Shown here piece by piece: positions 9,083 through 16,576 of a stretch of 51,440 nucleotides of DNA. This DNA is from Pseudomonas sp. SJZ079. Its GTDB lineage: Bacteria > Pseudomonadota > Gammaproteobacteria > Pseudomonadales > Pseudomonadaceae. The position numbers were made by a program, and so were the translations under genes. How positions within the stretch are numbered: the stretch's first letter is position 1; each line of letters begins with the position of its first letter. The notes beneath the pieces are model-generated. The model was not told where the DNA came from. It made no database searches and saw only the letters and a list, made by a program, of their open reading frames with translations. The stretch spans positions 1 through 51,440 of the forward strand of contig NZ_VIUH01000032.1 in NCBI RefSeq assembly GCF_007993865.1. The letters are read 5' to 3'.

Positions 9083-10164
9083 ACCTGCGCCGACTGGGTT
9101 CGATCGTGCTCAAGGAGCTACGCCAGCTGCGGCGCGACCGCCTGACCTTCGCCATGATCATCGGCATTCCAACCCTGCAGCTGGTGCTGTTCGGTTACGC
9201 CATCAATATGGATGTGCGCCACCTCGACGCCGCCGTGCTCGATCAGGCCAATAGCGCACGCTCGCGCGAACTGATCGCCGAGCTGGGTGCCAGCCAGGTG
9301 CTCAACCTGCGTTACCAACTGAGCAGCCCGGAAGAACTGAACACCCTATTGCGCCAAGGCAAGATCAGCGCCGCCCTGGTGGTGCCGAGCGATTTCGAGG
9401 CACGCCTGGAACGCAATGAGCGCTCGGTGTTGCAGATCGTCGTCGATGGCTCCGATCAGGTGGTGCAGGCCTCGGCCCGCCAGCTGGCGGCCTTCCCGCT
9501 ACCGGGCGACGACACCAGTCGCAGCGGACGAATCGAAGTGCTCAACCTGTACAACCCGCAGCGCCTGGCCCCGGTCAATACCGTGCCGGGGCTGATCGGC
9601 GTGATCCTGACCATGACCATGGTGCTGTTCACCGCCACCGCCCTGGTGCGCGAGCGCGAACATGGCAACCTGGAGATGCTGATCGCCACGCCGGTGTCGC
9701 CCTGGGAACTGACCCTGGGCAAACTCTTGCCGTTCGCCGCCATCGGCCTGGTACAGGTCAGCGTGGTGCTATTGCTCGGTAAGCTGCTGTTCGCCGTGCC
9801 CCTGCGCGGCTCGCTGAGCGAGTTGTACCTGGCGTCGCTGGTGTTCATCTGCGCCAGCCTGGCGCTCGGGGTATTTATCTCAACCCTGGCGCGCAGCCAG
9901 TTCCAGGCCATGCAGATGGCCTTCTTCACCTTTCTGCCGCAGATTCTCCTGTCCGGCTTCATGTTCCCCTTCGCCGGCATGCCGAAAGCCGCGCAGTGGC
10001 TGGCCGAGCTCCTGCCGTTGACGCATTTTCTGCGCCTGGTGCGCGGCATCATGCTGCGCGGCGCCGGGCTCGCCGAACTCTGGCCGGCGCTGGCCGCCCT
10101 GCTGCTGTTCACCCTGCTGATGCTTGGCGTGGCCGTGGCTCGCGTGCACAAGCGCCTCGACTAA
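9079..10164 (+). CDS. ABC-2 type transporter permease (YbhS/YbhR-like)
   Basis: Inner-membrane permease of 361 aa whose ATG overlaps the ATPase stop (ATGA at 9079-9082). Layout: an N-terminal membrane helix (about 22-42, IIGIPTLQLVLFGYAINMDV), a large periplasmic domain (about 43-165), then five hydrophobic segments between about 175 and 355. VREREHGNLEMLIATPV is the conserved coupling element of ABC-2 permeases. Only one permease gene is present, where ybhFSR has two, so a homodimer is expected. A 7-bp hairpin without a T tract (10164-10184) starts at the stop codon and may end the operon. Drug efflux is inferred from family and operon. Confidence 0.88.
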   Translation: MNLRRLGSIVLKELRQLRRDRLTFAMIIGIPTLQLVLFGYAINMDVRHLDAAVLDQANSARSRELIAELGASQVLNLRYQLSSPEELNTLLRQGKISAALVVPSDFEARLERNERSVLQIVVDGSDQVVQASARQLAAFPLPGDDTSRSGRIEVLNLYNPQRLAPVNTVPGLIGVILTMTMVLFTATALVREREHGNLEMLIATPVSPWELTLGKLLPFAAIGLVQVSVVLLLGKLLFAVPLRGSLSELYLASLVFICASLALGVFISTLARSQFQAMQMAFFTFLPQILLSGFMFPFAGMPKAAQWLAELLPLTHFLRLVRGIMLRGAGLAELWPALAALLLFTLLMLGVAVARVHKRLD

Positions 10165-10334
10165 GCCGCATCCCAAGTGCGGCTATGCTCATCCGCAGAC
10201 GCGACAGGCTGCCGGCGACGCACGCGCAGATCACCGCTAAACCGAACCCCCAAACCGGCCGTTCAAGCCCGCTGATAACTAATATCCAGGCCTATGCTCT
10301 ACTAAGTGAGCTAGAGAACCCGCAGCTAGGTTGA

Positions 10335-10694
10335 ATGCAGATGAAGCAACACGACATAGCGGACTTTTGCCTGCAACTGCCCGGGGCGCGCGAGGACTTC
10401 AAATGGGGTAACAACCAGGTGTTCTCCGTGGCCGGCAACAAGATGTTCGCCATCCTCAACTTCCTCGGTCATGAGCTGGCCTTTAAAGTCGACAGCGATT
10501 TGTTTCTGGGCTTTGTCGACCGTCCCGGTATCCGCCCTGCGCCCTATCTGGCGCGGGCGCATTGGATCAGCATGAACTGCGCACACCTGCCCATTGCTGA
10601 CAATGAACTGCGCGAGCTACTCACCCGCTCCCACCAACTGGTGGTACGCAAGCTACCGAAGCGCCTGCAACCGGGTTTGCTGCTCGATCTCTGA
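10335..10694 (+). CDS. MmcQ/YjbR family protein
   Basis: Small cytoplasmic protein of 119 aa with the double-wing DNA-binding-like fold of YjbR. Typical elements are LPGAREDFKWGNNQVFSVAGNKMF near the N-terminus, then AFKVD and a C-terminal LLTRSHQLVVRKLPKR. Its function is not established. Two in-frame ATGs (10335 and 10341) fit the weak CTAGG upstream; the first is used. The gene is convergent with the next one, only five bases apart. Confidence 0.8.
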   Translation: MQMKQHDIADFCLQLPGAREDFKWGNNQVFSVAGNKMFAILNFLGHELAFKVDSDLFLGFVDRPGIRPAPYLARAHWISMNCAHLPIADNELRELLTRSHQLVVRKLPKRLQPGLLLDL

Positions 10695-10699
10695 CGGCC

Positions 10700-11410
10700 T
10701 TAACGGGGCATGAGCGCGCGCAGAACATCGCCAAAATTGGCACCGTCCAGCAGCAACCAGTCGAGCCAGAAAACCTGATGCACCACGACGATCGCCCAGA
10801 ACAGCAGTTGATAGGTAACTTTGCGGGTTTTATGCCGAAAGCACTGCTGAGCCAGCAAGGCACCCGGCCACCCCCCGAGCAGCTCGACCAGATGCATGGC
10901 ATTTTCCGGCGTTCGCCAGCGACCGCATAAAGCACTGCGTTTGTCCTGCCAGTACTGCATGAAACTGATCGAACTGACTGAGGCGTAGGCCAGCAAAGGC
11001 CACATAAAACCCCAGCCCAGCAGCTGAACTGAACCCAGCAGCGGCAAGCTGCACAGCCCGGCAAACAGCGTCAGTTTCAGGCCAAGGTATTGAATCGGGC
11101 CTGATGACGCACGCTTGCGCGGTGCCTTGTTGGGGTTCGCGCCATCAGCTGGCGATGGCGCAGACCTCGGCTTAACCCGAATCGCCGGCTGATCGAGGGC
11201 CAAGCCGCCCGCCACCCGCACGTGCTCGGCGCGCAAGCGACCCTGGCCGTCCTGGCTGGCGATATACAACACCCGGTCACCGGATACAGGACGTCTGTCG
11301 CCGCGCATGGCCGAGATATGCGCGAACACCTGCGCCCCGCCGTGTTGCGGCTGAATAAAACCGAAGCCCTTGTCATCGTTCCAGCTTTTCAGCAGCCCCT
11401 GCTGTTCCAT
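10700..11410 (-). CDS. cold-shock domain fused to DUF1294 membrane domain
   Basis: Protein of 236 aa with two parts. Residues 1-68 are a cold-shock OB fold (LLKSWNDDKGFGFIQP with RNP1 KGFGFI, then VFAHIS as RNP2). A basic, Pro-rich linker (about 70-110) leads to a DUF1294 domain with hydrophobic segments near 112-135, 140-160 and 205-225, and the family motif DKRSALCGRWRTPENAMHLVELLGGWPGALLAQ in the loop. Such fusions are widespread in gamma-proteobacteria. A nucleic-acid-binding domain tethered to the membrane is implied, but the role is unknown. ATG at 11410 is the only sensible start. Confidence 0.85.
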   Translation of the reverse strand: MEQQGLLKSWNDDKGFGFIQPQHGGAQVFAHISAMRGDRRPVSGDRVLYIASQDGQGRLRAEHVRVAGGLALDQPAIRVKPRSAPSPADGANPNKAPRKRASSGPIQYLGLKLTLFAGLCSLPLLGSVQLLGWGFMWPLLAYASVSSISFMQYWQDKRSALCGRWRTPENAMHLVELLGGWPGALLAQQCFRHKTRKVTYQLLFWAIVVVHQVFWLDWLLLDGANFGDVLRALMPR

Positions 11411-11461
11411 CGCCTGCCGACTCCTGCTGCAGAAAACTCCATTCTAGGGGCTTTGCTGGGC

Positions 11462-12430
11462 TCACGCAGGGTAATGCCGGCTGAAAAAATCCAGCAGATG
11501 CTGGTTAACCCGCTTGGCCTGCTCATTCTGGATCCAGTGTCCGCACTCGCTCAGTAGGTGTTGCTCCAGATGCGGCACACGCCTGGGCATCTGTTGCAGG
11601 GTATAGGCCTCCAATGTGCCGACCGGGTCCTTATCGCCGAGCAGAAACAGTGCCGGTTGCTCGATCTGACGCGCGGCCAATGACTCGGTGCGCTGCCAGT
11701 TGCGCTCGAAATTGCGGTACCAGTTAAGCGCGCCGTAAAAACCGCGGCCGGCGAAGGTTTTCAGGTACTGGTCGAATGCCTGCTGATCACACCAGGCCGG
11801 CAGCGTCAGAGGGTCTTGCATGCCGGCAAACAGTGAGGCGCCAGCCGGCTTGTCTTGCAGGAAGAAATCCTTGGGTACGGCGGCCGAGGTGTTGTGCATC
11901 ATCATGCGCAGGGTGCGCGGGATGTCCGCATCCATCTCCAGCTCCGCCACTCCGGGCTGCTGGAAGTGCAGGATGTAGTGAAAACGCTCGGCATACAGTT
12001 GACGGATGATATCGATCGCCGGCTGTTTAGGGCGCCCACCGAAGGGCACCGCCATGCCAACCACTGCCTTGACCCGCTGCGGCTCAAGCAGCGCCAGGTG
12101 CCAGGCTATCGGCGCGCCCCAATCATGCCCGACCACACAGGCCTCAGGCTGCCCCAGGCTGTCCATCGCCGCCTGGATATCGCCACACACGCTAATCAGG
12201 TCATAGGCCGAGGCCTCGCGCGGCGCACTGCTTTGCCCATAGCCGCGCATTTCCGGAATCAACACCCGGTAACCGGCCGCGGCTAACGGGGCGATCTGCT
12301 GCCGCCAGGAATGCCAGCACTCGGGAAAGCCATGCAGCAACCACACCGGTCGGCCATGCGCAGGTCCACTGCTGTAAAGGCTCAGCGTGATGTCGTTGAC
12401 CTCAAGTAACTGGTGCTCAAGCGAGTCCAT
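11462..12430 (-). CDS. alpha/beta hydrolase, epoxide-hydrolase-like
   Basis: Soluble alpha/beta hydrolase of 322 aa. The oxyanion motif HGFPE is at residues 33-37 and the nucleophile elbow is GHDWG (101-105), where Asp103 rather than Ser is the nucleophile. That is the signature of soluble epoxide hydrolases and haloalkane dehalogenases. Later come the acid region LGDKDPVG and the catalytic His in SECGHW. HGFPE and the overall length favour epoxide hydrolase. The ATG at 12430 has ATGGAGG seven bases upstream; an in-frame ATG at 12442 overlaps that site and is less likely. The physiological substrate is not evident from neighbours. Confidence 0.83.
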   Translation of the reverse strand: MDSLEHQLLEVNDITLSLYSSGPAHGRPVWLLHGFPECWHSWRQQIAPLAAAGYRVLIPEMRGYGQSSAPREASAYDLISVCGDIQAAMDSLGQPEACVVGHDWGAPIAWHLALLEPQRVKAVVGMAVPFGGRPKQPAIDIIRQLYAERFHYILHFQQPGVAELEMDADIPRTLRMMMHNTSAAVPKDFFLQDKPAGASLFAGMQDPLTLPAWCDQQAFDQYLKTFAGRGFYGALNWYRNFERNWQRTESLAARQIEQPALFLLGDKDPVGTLEAYTLQQMPRRVPHLEQHLLSECGHWIQNEQAKRVNQHLLDFFSRHYPA

Positions 12431-12461
12431 AAACGCCTCCATTGCCAGGCCTCACTATGAC

Positions 12462-12487
12462 AAAGGCGCGCTAAATAGCGCGCCTTT
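12462..12487 (-). terminator. hairpin terminator after uppP
   Basis: Perfect 11-bp inverted repeat AAAGGCGCGCT / AGCGCGCCTTT with a 4-base loop, 31 bases past the uppP stop and just before the start of the downstream hydrolase gene. The T tract is only three bases, so it may be a modest terminator. Confidence 0.65.
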
Positions 12488-12517
12488 AATCAGTCTTACG
12501 AATACAGCCGTCAGTGT

Positions 12518-13348
12518 TCAGCCTTGGGCCGTGCTCCAGTCGATCAGCTGCAACTGCCAGGTCAGCAGAATCAACAGGCCAAAACCGATGCGATACCAGG
12601 CAAACACCGCATAGCTGTGGTTACCGATAAATTTGAGCAGCGCGCGTACGGCGAGCATGGCGAAGATGAATGAGACGACAAAGCCAAGCGCAAACACCGG
12701 CAGATCTGCCGGCTGAAACAACTCGCGGTATTTGTAGCCCGAATACACCGCCGCGCCGACCATGGTCGGCATAGCCAGAAAGAAGGAAAACTCTGTAGCG
12801 GCCTTGCGCGACAGGCCGAACAGCAGCCCGCCGATTATCGTCGCGCCGGAGCGCGACGTTCCAGGAATCATCGCCAGACACTGGGCGAAACCGATCTTCA
12901 GTGCCTGCTTCCAGCTCATATCGTCGACAGTTTCGGCACTCACCAGATGAGCGCGCTTTTCGGCCCACAACATGATCACCCCACCCACTACCAGTGCCGC
13001 CGCGACAGTGATGGGATTGAACAGGTATTTGTGGATCAGGTCGGCAAAGGTCACCCCGAGAATCACCGCAGGGAAAAAGGCGATCAACAGATTGCCGGTG
13101 AATCGCTGAGCCTGAGACTCTTTCGGTAGCCCAATCATTACGTCGAGAATCTTGCGCCGGTATTGCCAGACCACCGCGAGAATAGCCCCCAACTGAATGA
13201 TGATATTGAAGGCTATCGCTCGCTCACCGGCAAAGTCGATGAGATCCGCGACTATGATTTGGTGGCCAGTGCTGGAAATCGGCAAGAACTCGGTTATGCC
13301 CTCGACAATGCCCAAGATCAATGCCTGTGCGGCAGTCCAAAGGTCCAT
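12518..13348 (-). CDS. uppP: undecaprenyl-diphosphatase UppP (BacA)
   Basis: Integral membrane phosphatase of 276 aa that converts undecaprenyl diphosphate to undecaprenyl phosphate, recycling the lipid carrier for peptidoglycan and O-antigen; overproduction gives bacitracin resistance. The signature EGITEFLPISSTGH lies at about residues 16-29 and the second motif PGTSRSGATI near 160. Eight or so hydrophobic helices fill the rest. The ATG at 13348 is preceded by AGGAG. Length and motifs agree fully with the family. Confidence 0.95.
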   Translation of the reverse strand: MDLWTAAQALILGIVEGITEFLPISSTGHQIIVADLIDFAGERAIAFNIIIQLGAILAVVWQYRRKILDVMIGLPKESQAQRFTGNLLIAFFPAVILGVTFADLIHKYLFNPITVAAALVVGGVIMLWAEKRAHLVSAETVDDMSWKQALKIGFAQCLAMIPGTSRSGATIIGGLLFGLSRKAATEFSFFLAMPTMVGAAVYSGYKYRELFQPADLPVFALGFVVSFIFAMLAVRALLKFIGNHSYAVFAWYRIGFGLLILLTWQLQLIDWSTAQG

Positions 13349-13459
13349 CCAAACTCCTAGAGCGCGCGGTACGAGTTACGCGCAAAAAATGTCAATTAAA
13401 AACGCGCGTAGCACGAACTCAAAACACGAGGCGAGGTTTCTACAGCGCCGCAATAAGCA

Positions 13460-13485
13460 GGCGCTTCGGACTCGGCCGAAGCGCC
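13460..13485. other. GC-rich hairpin in the uppP upstream region
   Basis: Ten-bp perfect stem GGCGCTTCGG / CCGAAGCGCC with a 6-base loop and no T tract on either side. It lies in the 572-bp gap between uppP and the unknown gene at 13921. It could be a transcript-stabilising or pausing structure; no family recognised. Confidence 0.4.
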
Positions 13486-13551
13486 GAGATGCTACCAGAT
13501 AAACAGGCCCTATTACTCCACGGGTAGCGGCTCAAGAACACCTAAATAGCA

Positions 13552-13567
13552 TGACACCAAGGTGTCA
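13552..13567. promoter_or_regulatory. perfect palindrome TGACACC-AA-GGTGTCA
   Basis: A 7-bp perfect inverted repeat with a 2-base centre in the uppP/13921 intergenic gap. Its size and symmetry fit a site for a dimeric regulator. I do not recognise the regulator. The remainder of the 13349-13920 gap shows no gene. Confidence 0.4.
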
Positions 13568-13920
13568 ACATATTGAGAATGCAGCCGAACTGGCTGAGTC
13601 GATGCACCGCGCACAAATGGCCTACGGTGTTTGCTACTCAGTTGGTGATCCCTCGATCTGACCGCTCAGTACCCGACACCCGTGCTATCGAGTCCGCAGC
13701 AAGATCAGCCGCAACACCCACAACCTGATCAATTCATCTCGGCGCCACGCTATAACAATCGCATGCGCTTATGGATATCAACCATACTGTCGTCCATGCT
13801 GTTTAAGTGACCTAGAGCATGGCACTTAGCGTGTAACACTCAGCTGCAATCATCCAACGTTTCGGCACAAGCTGAACAGCTGAATAGACTGCGTGGGCAG
13901 TTTCGTGTGTGGGGAAATGA

Positions 13921-14535
13921 ATGAGCAACATGGAACATCAGGAAGTCGACCTCAGCCGGCCACAAAACCAGGACTTGATCTGGGATATGGACAGCATGGC
14001 TAGACGCGAGCTGGCCGAGCGCTTCATTACCCTGTTCGAGAACCGTCTATGCGTCTATTCCGAATCGGTGCGTCAGCTCTACACCAACTACAATCTGCAC
14101 TTTCCCAGCGACCTCGGCCGCAAGATGGTCGTGTTACCCAACCCTTACGCCTTCCACGACACCCTGCACGGTATCGAGGCGCTGGCCGTACGTAAGACCG
14201 GACTCTGTGTACTGCCTGGTGTTGTACTGGGCAAACCCGGCTTGCTGCTGACCACTGAAATCAAGGAAGGCGGACCGACACCGAAAACCATGCCGTTCAA
14301 GCAGGCGCTGGCGCAAATCATCAGTAATCAAAAAAAGGTCGGCGACGTATTCCTGCCGATCATGATGAAGGGGGATTTGCGCGAGTTCGACCAGCACATG
14401 CCTTACATCCACCTGCATCGGCTGCAGGTCAACCGCCTCACCCGTCTCTCTTCCTTCGAGCGCGACGACATTCAGCAAACCATCACCCGCAAACTGCTAG
14501 CGCTCTATCGCCAGGCCGATAGCCTGGCTTGTTAG
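13921..14535 (+). CDS. conserved-looking hypothetical protein
   Basis: I do not recognise this 204-aa protein. The ATG at 13921 has a good GGGGA site. It has no signal peptide or membrane helix. The N-terminal third is acidic and helical (ARRELAERFITLFENRL), the centre looks like alternating strands (KTGLCVLPGVVLGKPGLLLT), and the C-terminal third is basic and helical, ending in DDIQQTITRKLLALYRQ. Codon use matches its neighbours, so it is probably a real Pseudomonas core gene. It sits alone between uppP (divergent) and pnuC (same strand, 195 bp on), with no operon partner to suggest a function. Confidence 0.75.
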   Translation: MSNMEHQEVDLSRPQNQDLIWDMDSMARRELAERFITLFENRLCVYSESVRQLYTNYNLHFPSDLGRKMVVLPNPYAFHDTLHGIEALAVRKTGLCVLPGVVLGKPGLLLTTEIKEGGPTPKTMPFKQALAQIISNQKKVGDVFLPIMMKGDLREFDQHMPYIHLHRLQVNRLTRLSSFERDDIQQTITRKLLALYRQADSLAC

Positions 14536-14730
14536 GGCCGGCATCACCCTGCACTGAAGATATGCCCTCTAGCCTTAGAGTTTGAGCCTTATATATATCC
14601 CCAAATCGCCATCGCACTTGAGCTGCAGAGACGTTTTTCCTTACCGGAAGCGCGACCGCCTCAACCGCAGCCGCTACAATCGGCGCCCTTCATTACCCGC
14701 CCAGCCTGAATTCGTATTTGTGGAAAAACC

Positions 14731-15294
14731 ATGTCTTTCTTAGAACTATTCGCTTCCGCTCTCGGTGTCTGGGCGGTTTGGTTAACTGTGCAGCAAAATC
14801 GCTGGTGCTGGCCGATCGGCCTGATCATGGTGTCGCTCTACGGCTGGATCTTCTTTGAAGGCAAACTCTATTCGAACATGCTGTTGCAATTCGTCTACGC
14901 AGCCTTGCAACTCTATGGCTGGTGGCAGTGGACGCAAGGCGGCCAACAGCATCAGGGACTTCAGGTGAGCAGCCTTAGCATCCGGGGCTTGCTGGTCAGT
15001 CTGCTGATCGGCACCCTAGGAGCCCTTGGCCTGGGCTATTTGATGGCCAGCTACACAGATGCTGCCGCCCCGTGGCTGGATGCCGCGCTCAGTGCTTTCA
15101 GCCTGGTCGCGCAAGTATGGATGGCGCAAAAACGTGTCGAATGCTGGCCACTGTGGATAACCCTGGACCTGCTCTTCGTGGCACTTTTCCTGCAACAGGC
15201 GCTGTATCTGACCGCCGGCCTATATGCCCTCTTCACCCTGTTGGCAATTAGCGGGTGGCTGACCTGGCGCCGGGATTTGGCTCCGACCGCTTAA
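14731..15294 (+). CDS. pnuC: PnuC-type nicotinamide riboside transporter
   Basis: Inner-membrane vitamin transporter of 187 aa with about seven hydrophobic helices. The family pattern is clear: WLTVQQNRWCWPIGLI near the N-terminus, then YSNMLLQFVYAALQLYGWWQW and a C-terminal KRVECWPLWITLDLL. PnuC proteins carry nicotinamide riboside by facilitated diffusion, trapped by phosphorylation inside. The next gene overlaps by one base (TAATG) and encodes the matching kinase, which supports nicotinamide riboside as the substrate. Confidence 0.9.
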   Translation: MSFLELFASALGVWAVWLTVQQNRWCWPIGLIMVSLYGWIFFEGKLYSNMLLQFVYAALQLYGWWQWTQGGQQHQGLQVSSLSIRGLLVSLLIGTLGALGLGYLMASYTDAAAPWLDAALSAFSLVAQVWMAQKRVECWPLWITLDLLFVALFLQQALYLTAGLYALFTLLAISGWLTWRRDLAPTA

Positions 15295-15824
15295 TGAAAG
15301 TATTGGTACTCACCGGCCCGGAATCCAGCGGCAAGAGCTCACTGGCCAAGGAGATTCAGTCTGTCTTTGGCGGGCAGATCGTTGGCGAATATGTCCGCCA
15401 CTTTATCGACAGCGAACAGCGCGACACCTGTTACGCCGATATCCCAGCAATCGCCCGCGGCCAGCTCGCCTGGGAAGATGCCGCGCGCGCCGCGCGCCCA
15501 ACCCTACTGATTCTCGACACTCACTTGCTGAGCAACCTGCTCTGGAGCCGCGAATTGTTCGGCGACTGTCCACCCTGGATAGAGGAAGAACTGCTCAAGC
15601 GCGATTACCACCTGCACTTACTGCTCGACCCCGTTGCTGTCCCCTGGGTCGACGATGGTCAGCGCTGTCAGCCAGAGCTCGGTCAGCGCCTGGCGTTCTA
15701 CCAGAGCTGTGAGCACTGGTTACAGCAGCATAAACAGCCGCTGCAGAGAATTCAGGGCGACTGGTCGGCTCGCCGTACGCAGGTACTTGGCTGCGTTAGC
15801 GACTGGCTAGCATCACTCAACTAA
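15294..15824 (+). CDS. NadR-like ribosylnicotinamide kinase (AAA ATPase)
   Basis: P-loop kinase of 176 aa. Walker A GPESSGKS is at residues 8-15, followed by GEYVRHFI and later ILDTHLLSNLLW, both typical of the kinase half of NadR. The HTH and NMN-adenylyltransferase parts of E. coli NadR are absent. It should phosphorylate nicotinamide riboside to NMN, trapping what the adjoining PnuC imports; another adenylyltransferase would then make NAD. The ATG at 15294 shares a base with the pnuC stop. The 3' end overlaps the convergent DUF3429 gene by 12 bases. Confidence 0.85.
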   Translation: MKVLVLTGPESSGKSSLAKEIQSVFGGQIVGEYVRHFIDSEQRDTCYADIPAIARGQLAWEDAARAARPTLLILDTHLLSNLLWSRELFGDCPPWIEEELLKRDYHLHLLLDPVAVPWVDDGQRCQPELGQRLAFYQSCEHWLQQHKQPLQRIQGDWSARRTQVLGCVSDWLASLN

Positions 15825-16280
15825 CACGCTGGCCCAGGCCAACAACAAGCACAGCGTGACGATGATGGTGAGTGGCGTACGCAAGCTGGGATACCAGCGC
15901 GGTGCCAGACTCAATTTGACGGCCCGCAGATCGGCAAAATACAGCGCCACGAACGCCAACAAAAGTATCGGCAAGGTCAGTCCCACAGGCATACCGCTGG
16001 CAATCGCCAGCCACCCGAGCAAGGGTGGTATCACCGACAAGCCCAACTGCACCTGCGCACGCTCATCGGTCTCCTCCGCCCGCATCGCCAACCCCCAGTG
16101 AATGGCTCCCATAAAAGCCAGTATCACGGCCGCATAATCCAACAACGCCGCTAACACAAAGGGTCGCCAACCAAGCGGAATCACCCAGATACCCAACGCG
16201 CCACTGACAAAGGGAACCACCCCGGCGTAGCCAAGCAAAATGGCTAACTGCGGTGGTTTTTCGGCCTCAAAGGGATGCAT
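15813..16280 (-). CDS. DUF3429 membrane protein
   Basis: Membrane protein of 155 aa with about five hydrophobic segments. The pattern LLDYAAVILAFMGAIHWGLAM followed by GLSVIPPLLGWLA is characteristic of DUF3429, whose function is unknown. The ATG at 16280 is preceded by AGGAG. The gene is convergent with, and overlaps by 12 bases, the kinase gene. The 296 bases upstream of it, shared with the divergent cytochrome gene, should contain both promoters; no other gene is seen there. Confidence 0.83.
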   Translation of the reverse strand: MHPFEAEKPPQLAILLGYAGVVPFVSGALGIWVIPLGWRPFVLAALLDYAAVILAFMGAIHWGLAMRAEETDERAQVQLGLSVIPPLLGWLAIASGMPVGLTLPILLLAFVALYFADLRAVKLSLAPRWYPSLRTPLTIIVTLCLLLAWASVLVE

Positions 16281-16576
16281 TGCTCACTCCTGAATTTCGA
16301 TAGAAAGCCATGACATCAGAACGCCTATGGCGCCTATCAAAGACTATTCGTTAGCAAAGCTATAAGCCATGAGTTCCAACGCACAAATGTCTCCAGTGAC
16401 AACCCATCCGCAGCCCATGGTGTACCGCTCAGCGCGACTGCCCAGGCGATGAGCAGTGGCCATATACGAAGGGTACCGACGTTGGATTTTCCAGAATCGG
16501 TCCAATGGCAGCTTGCCATTAACCTTTTCGCTTGGCATAAAGTCAGGCAAATAAAAGCGCTACAAGGAAGTGTCTG

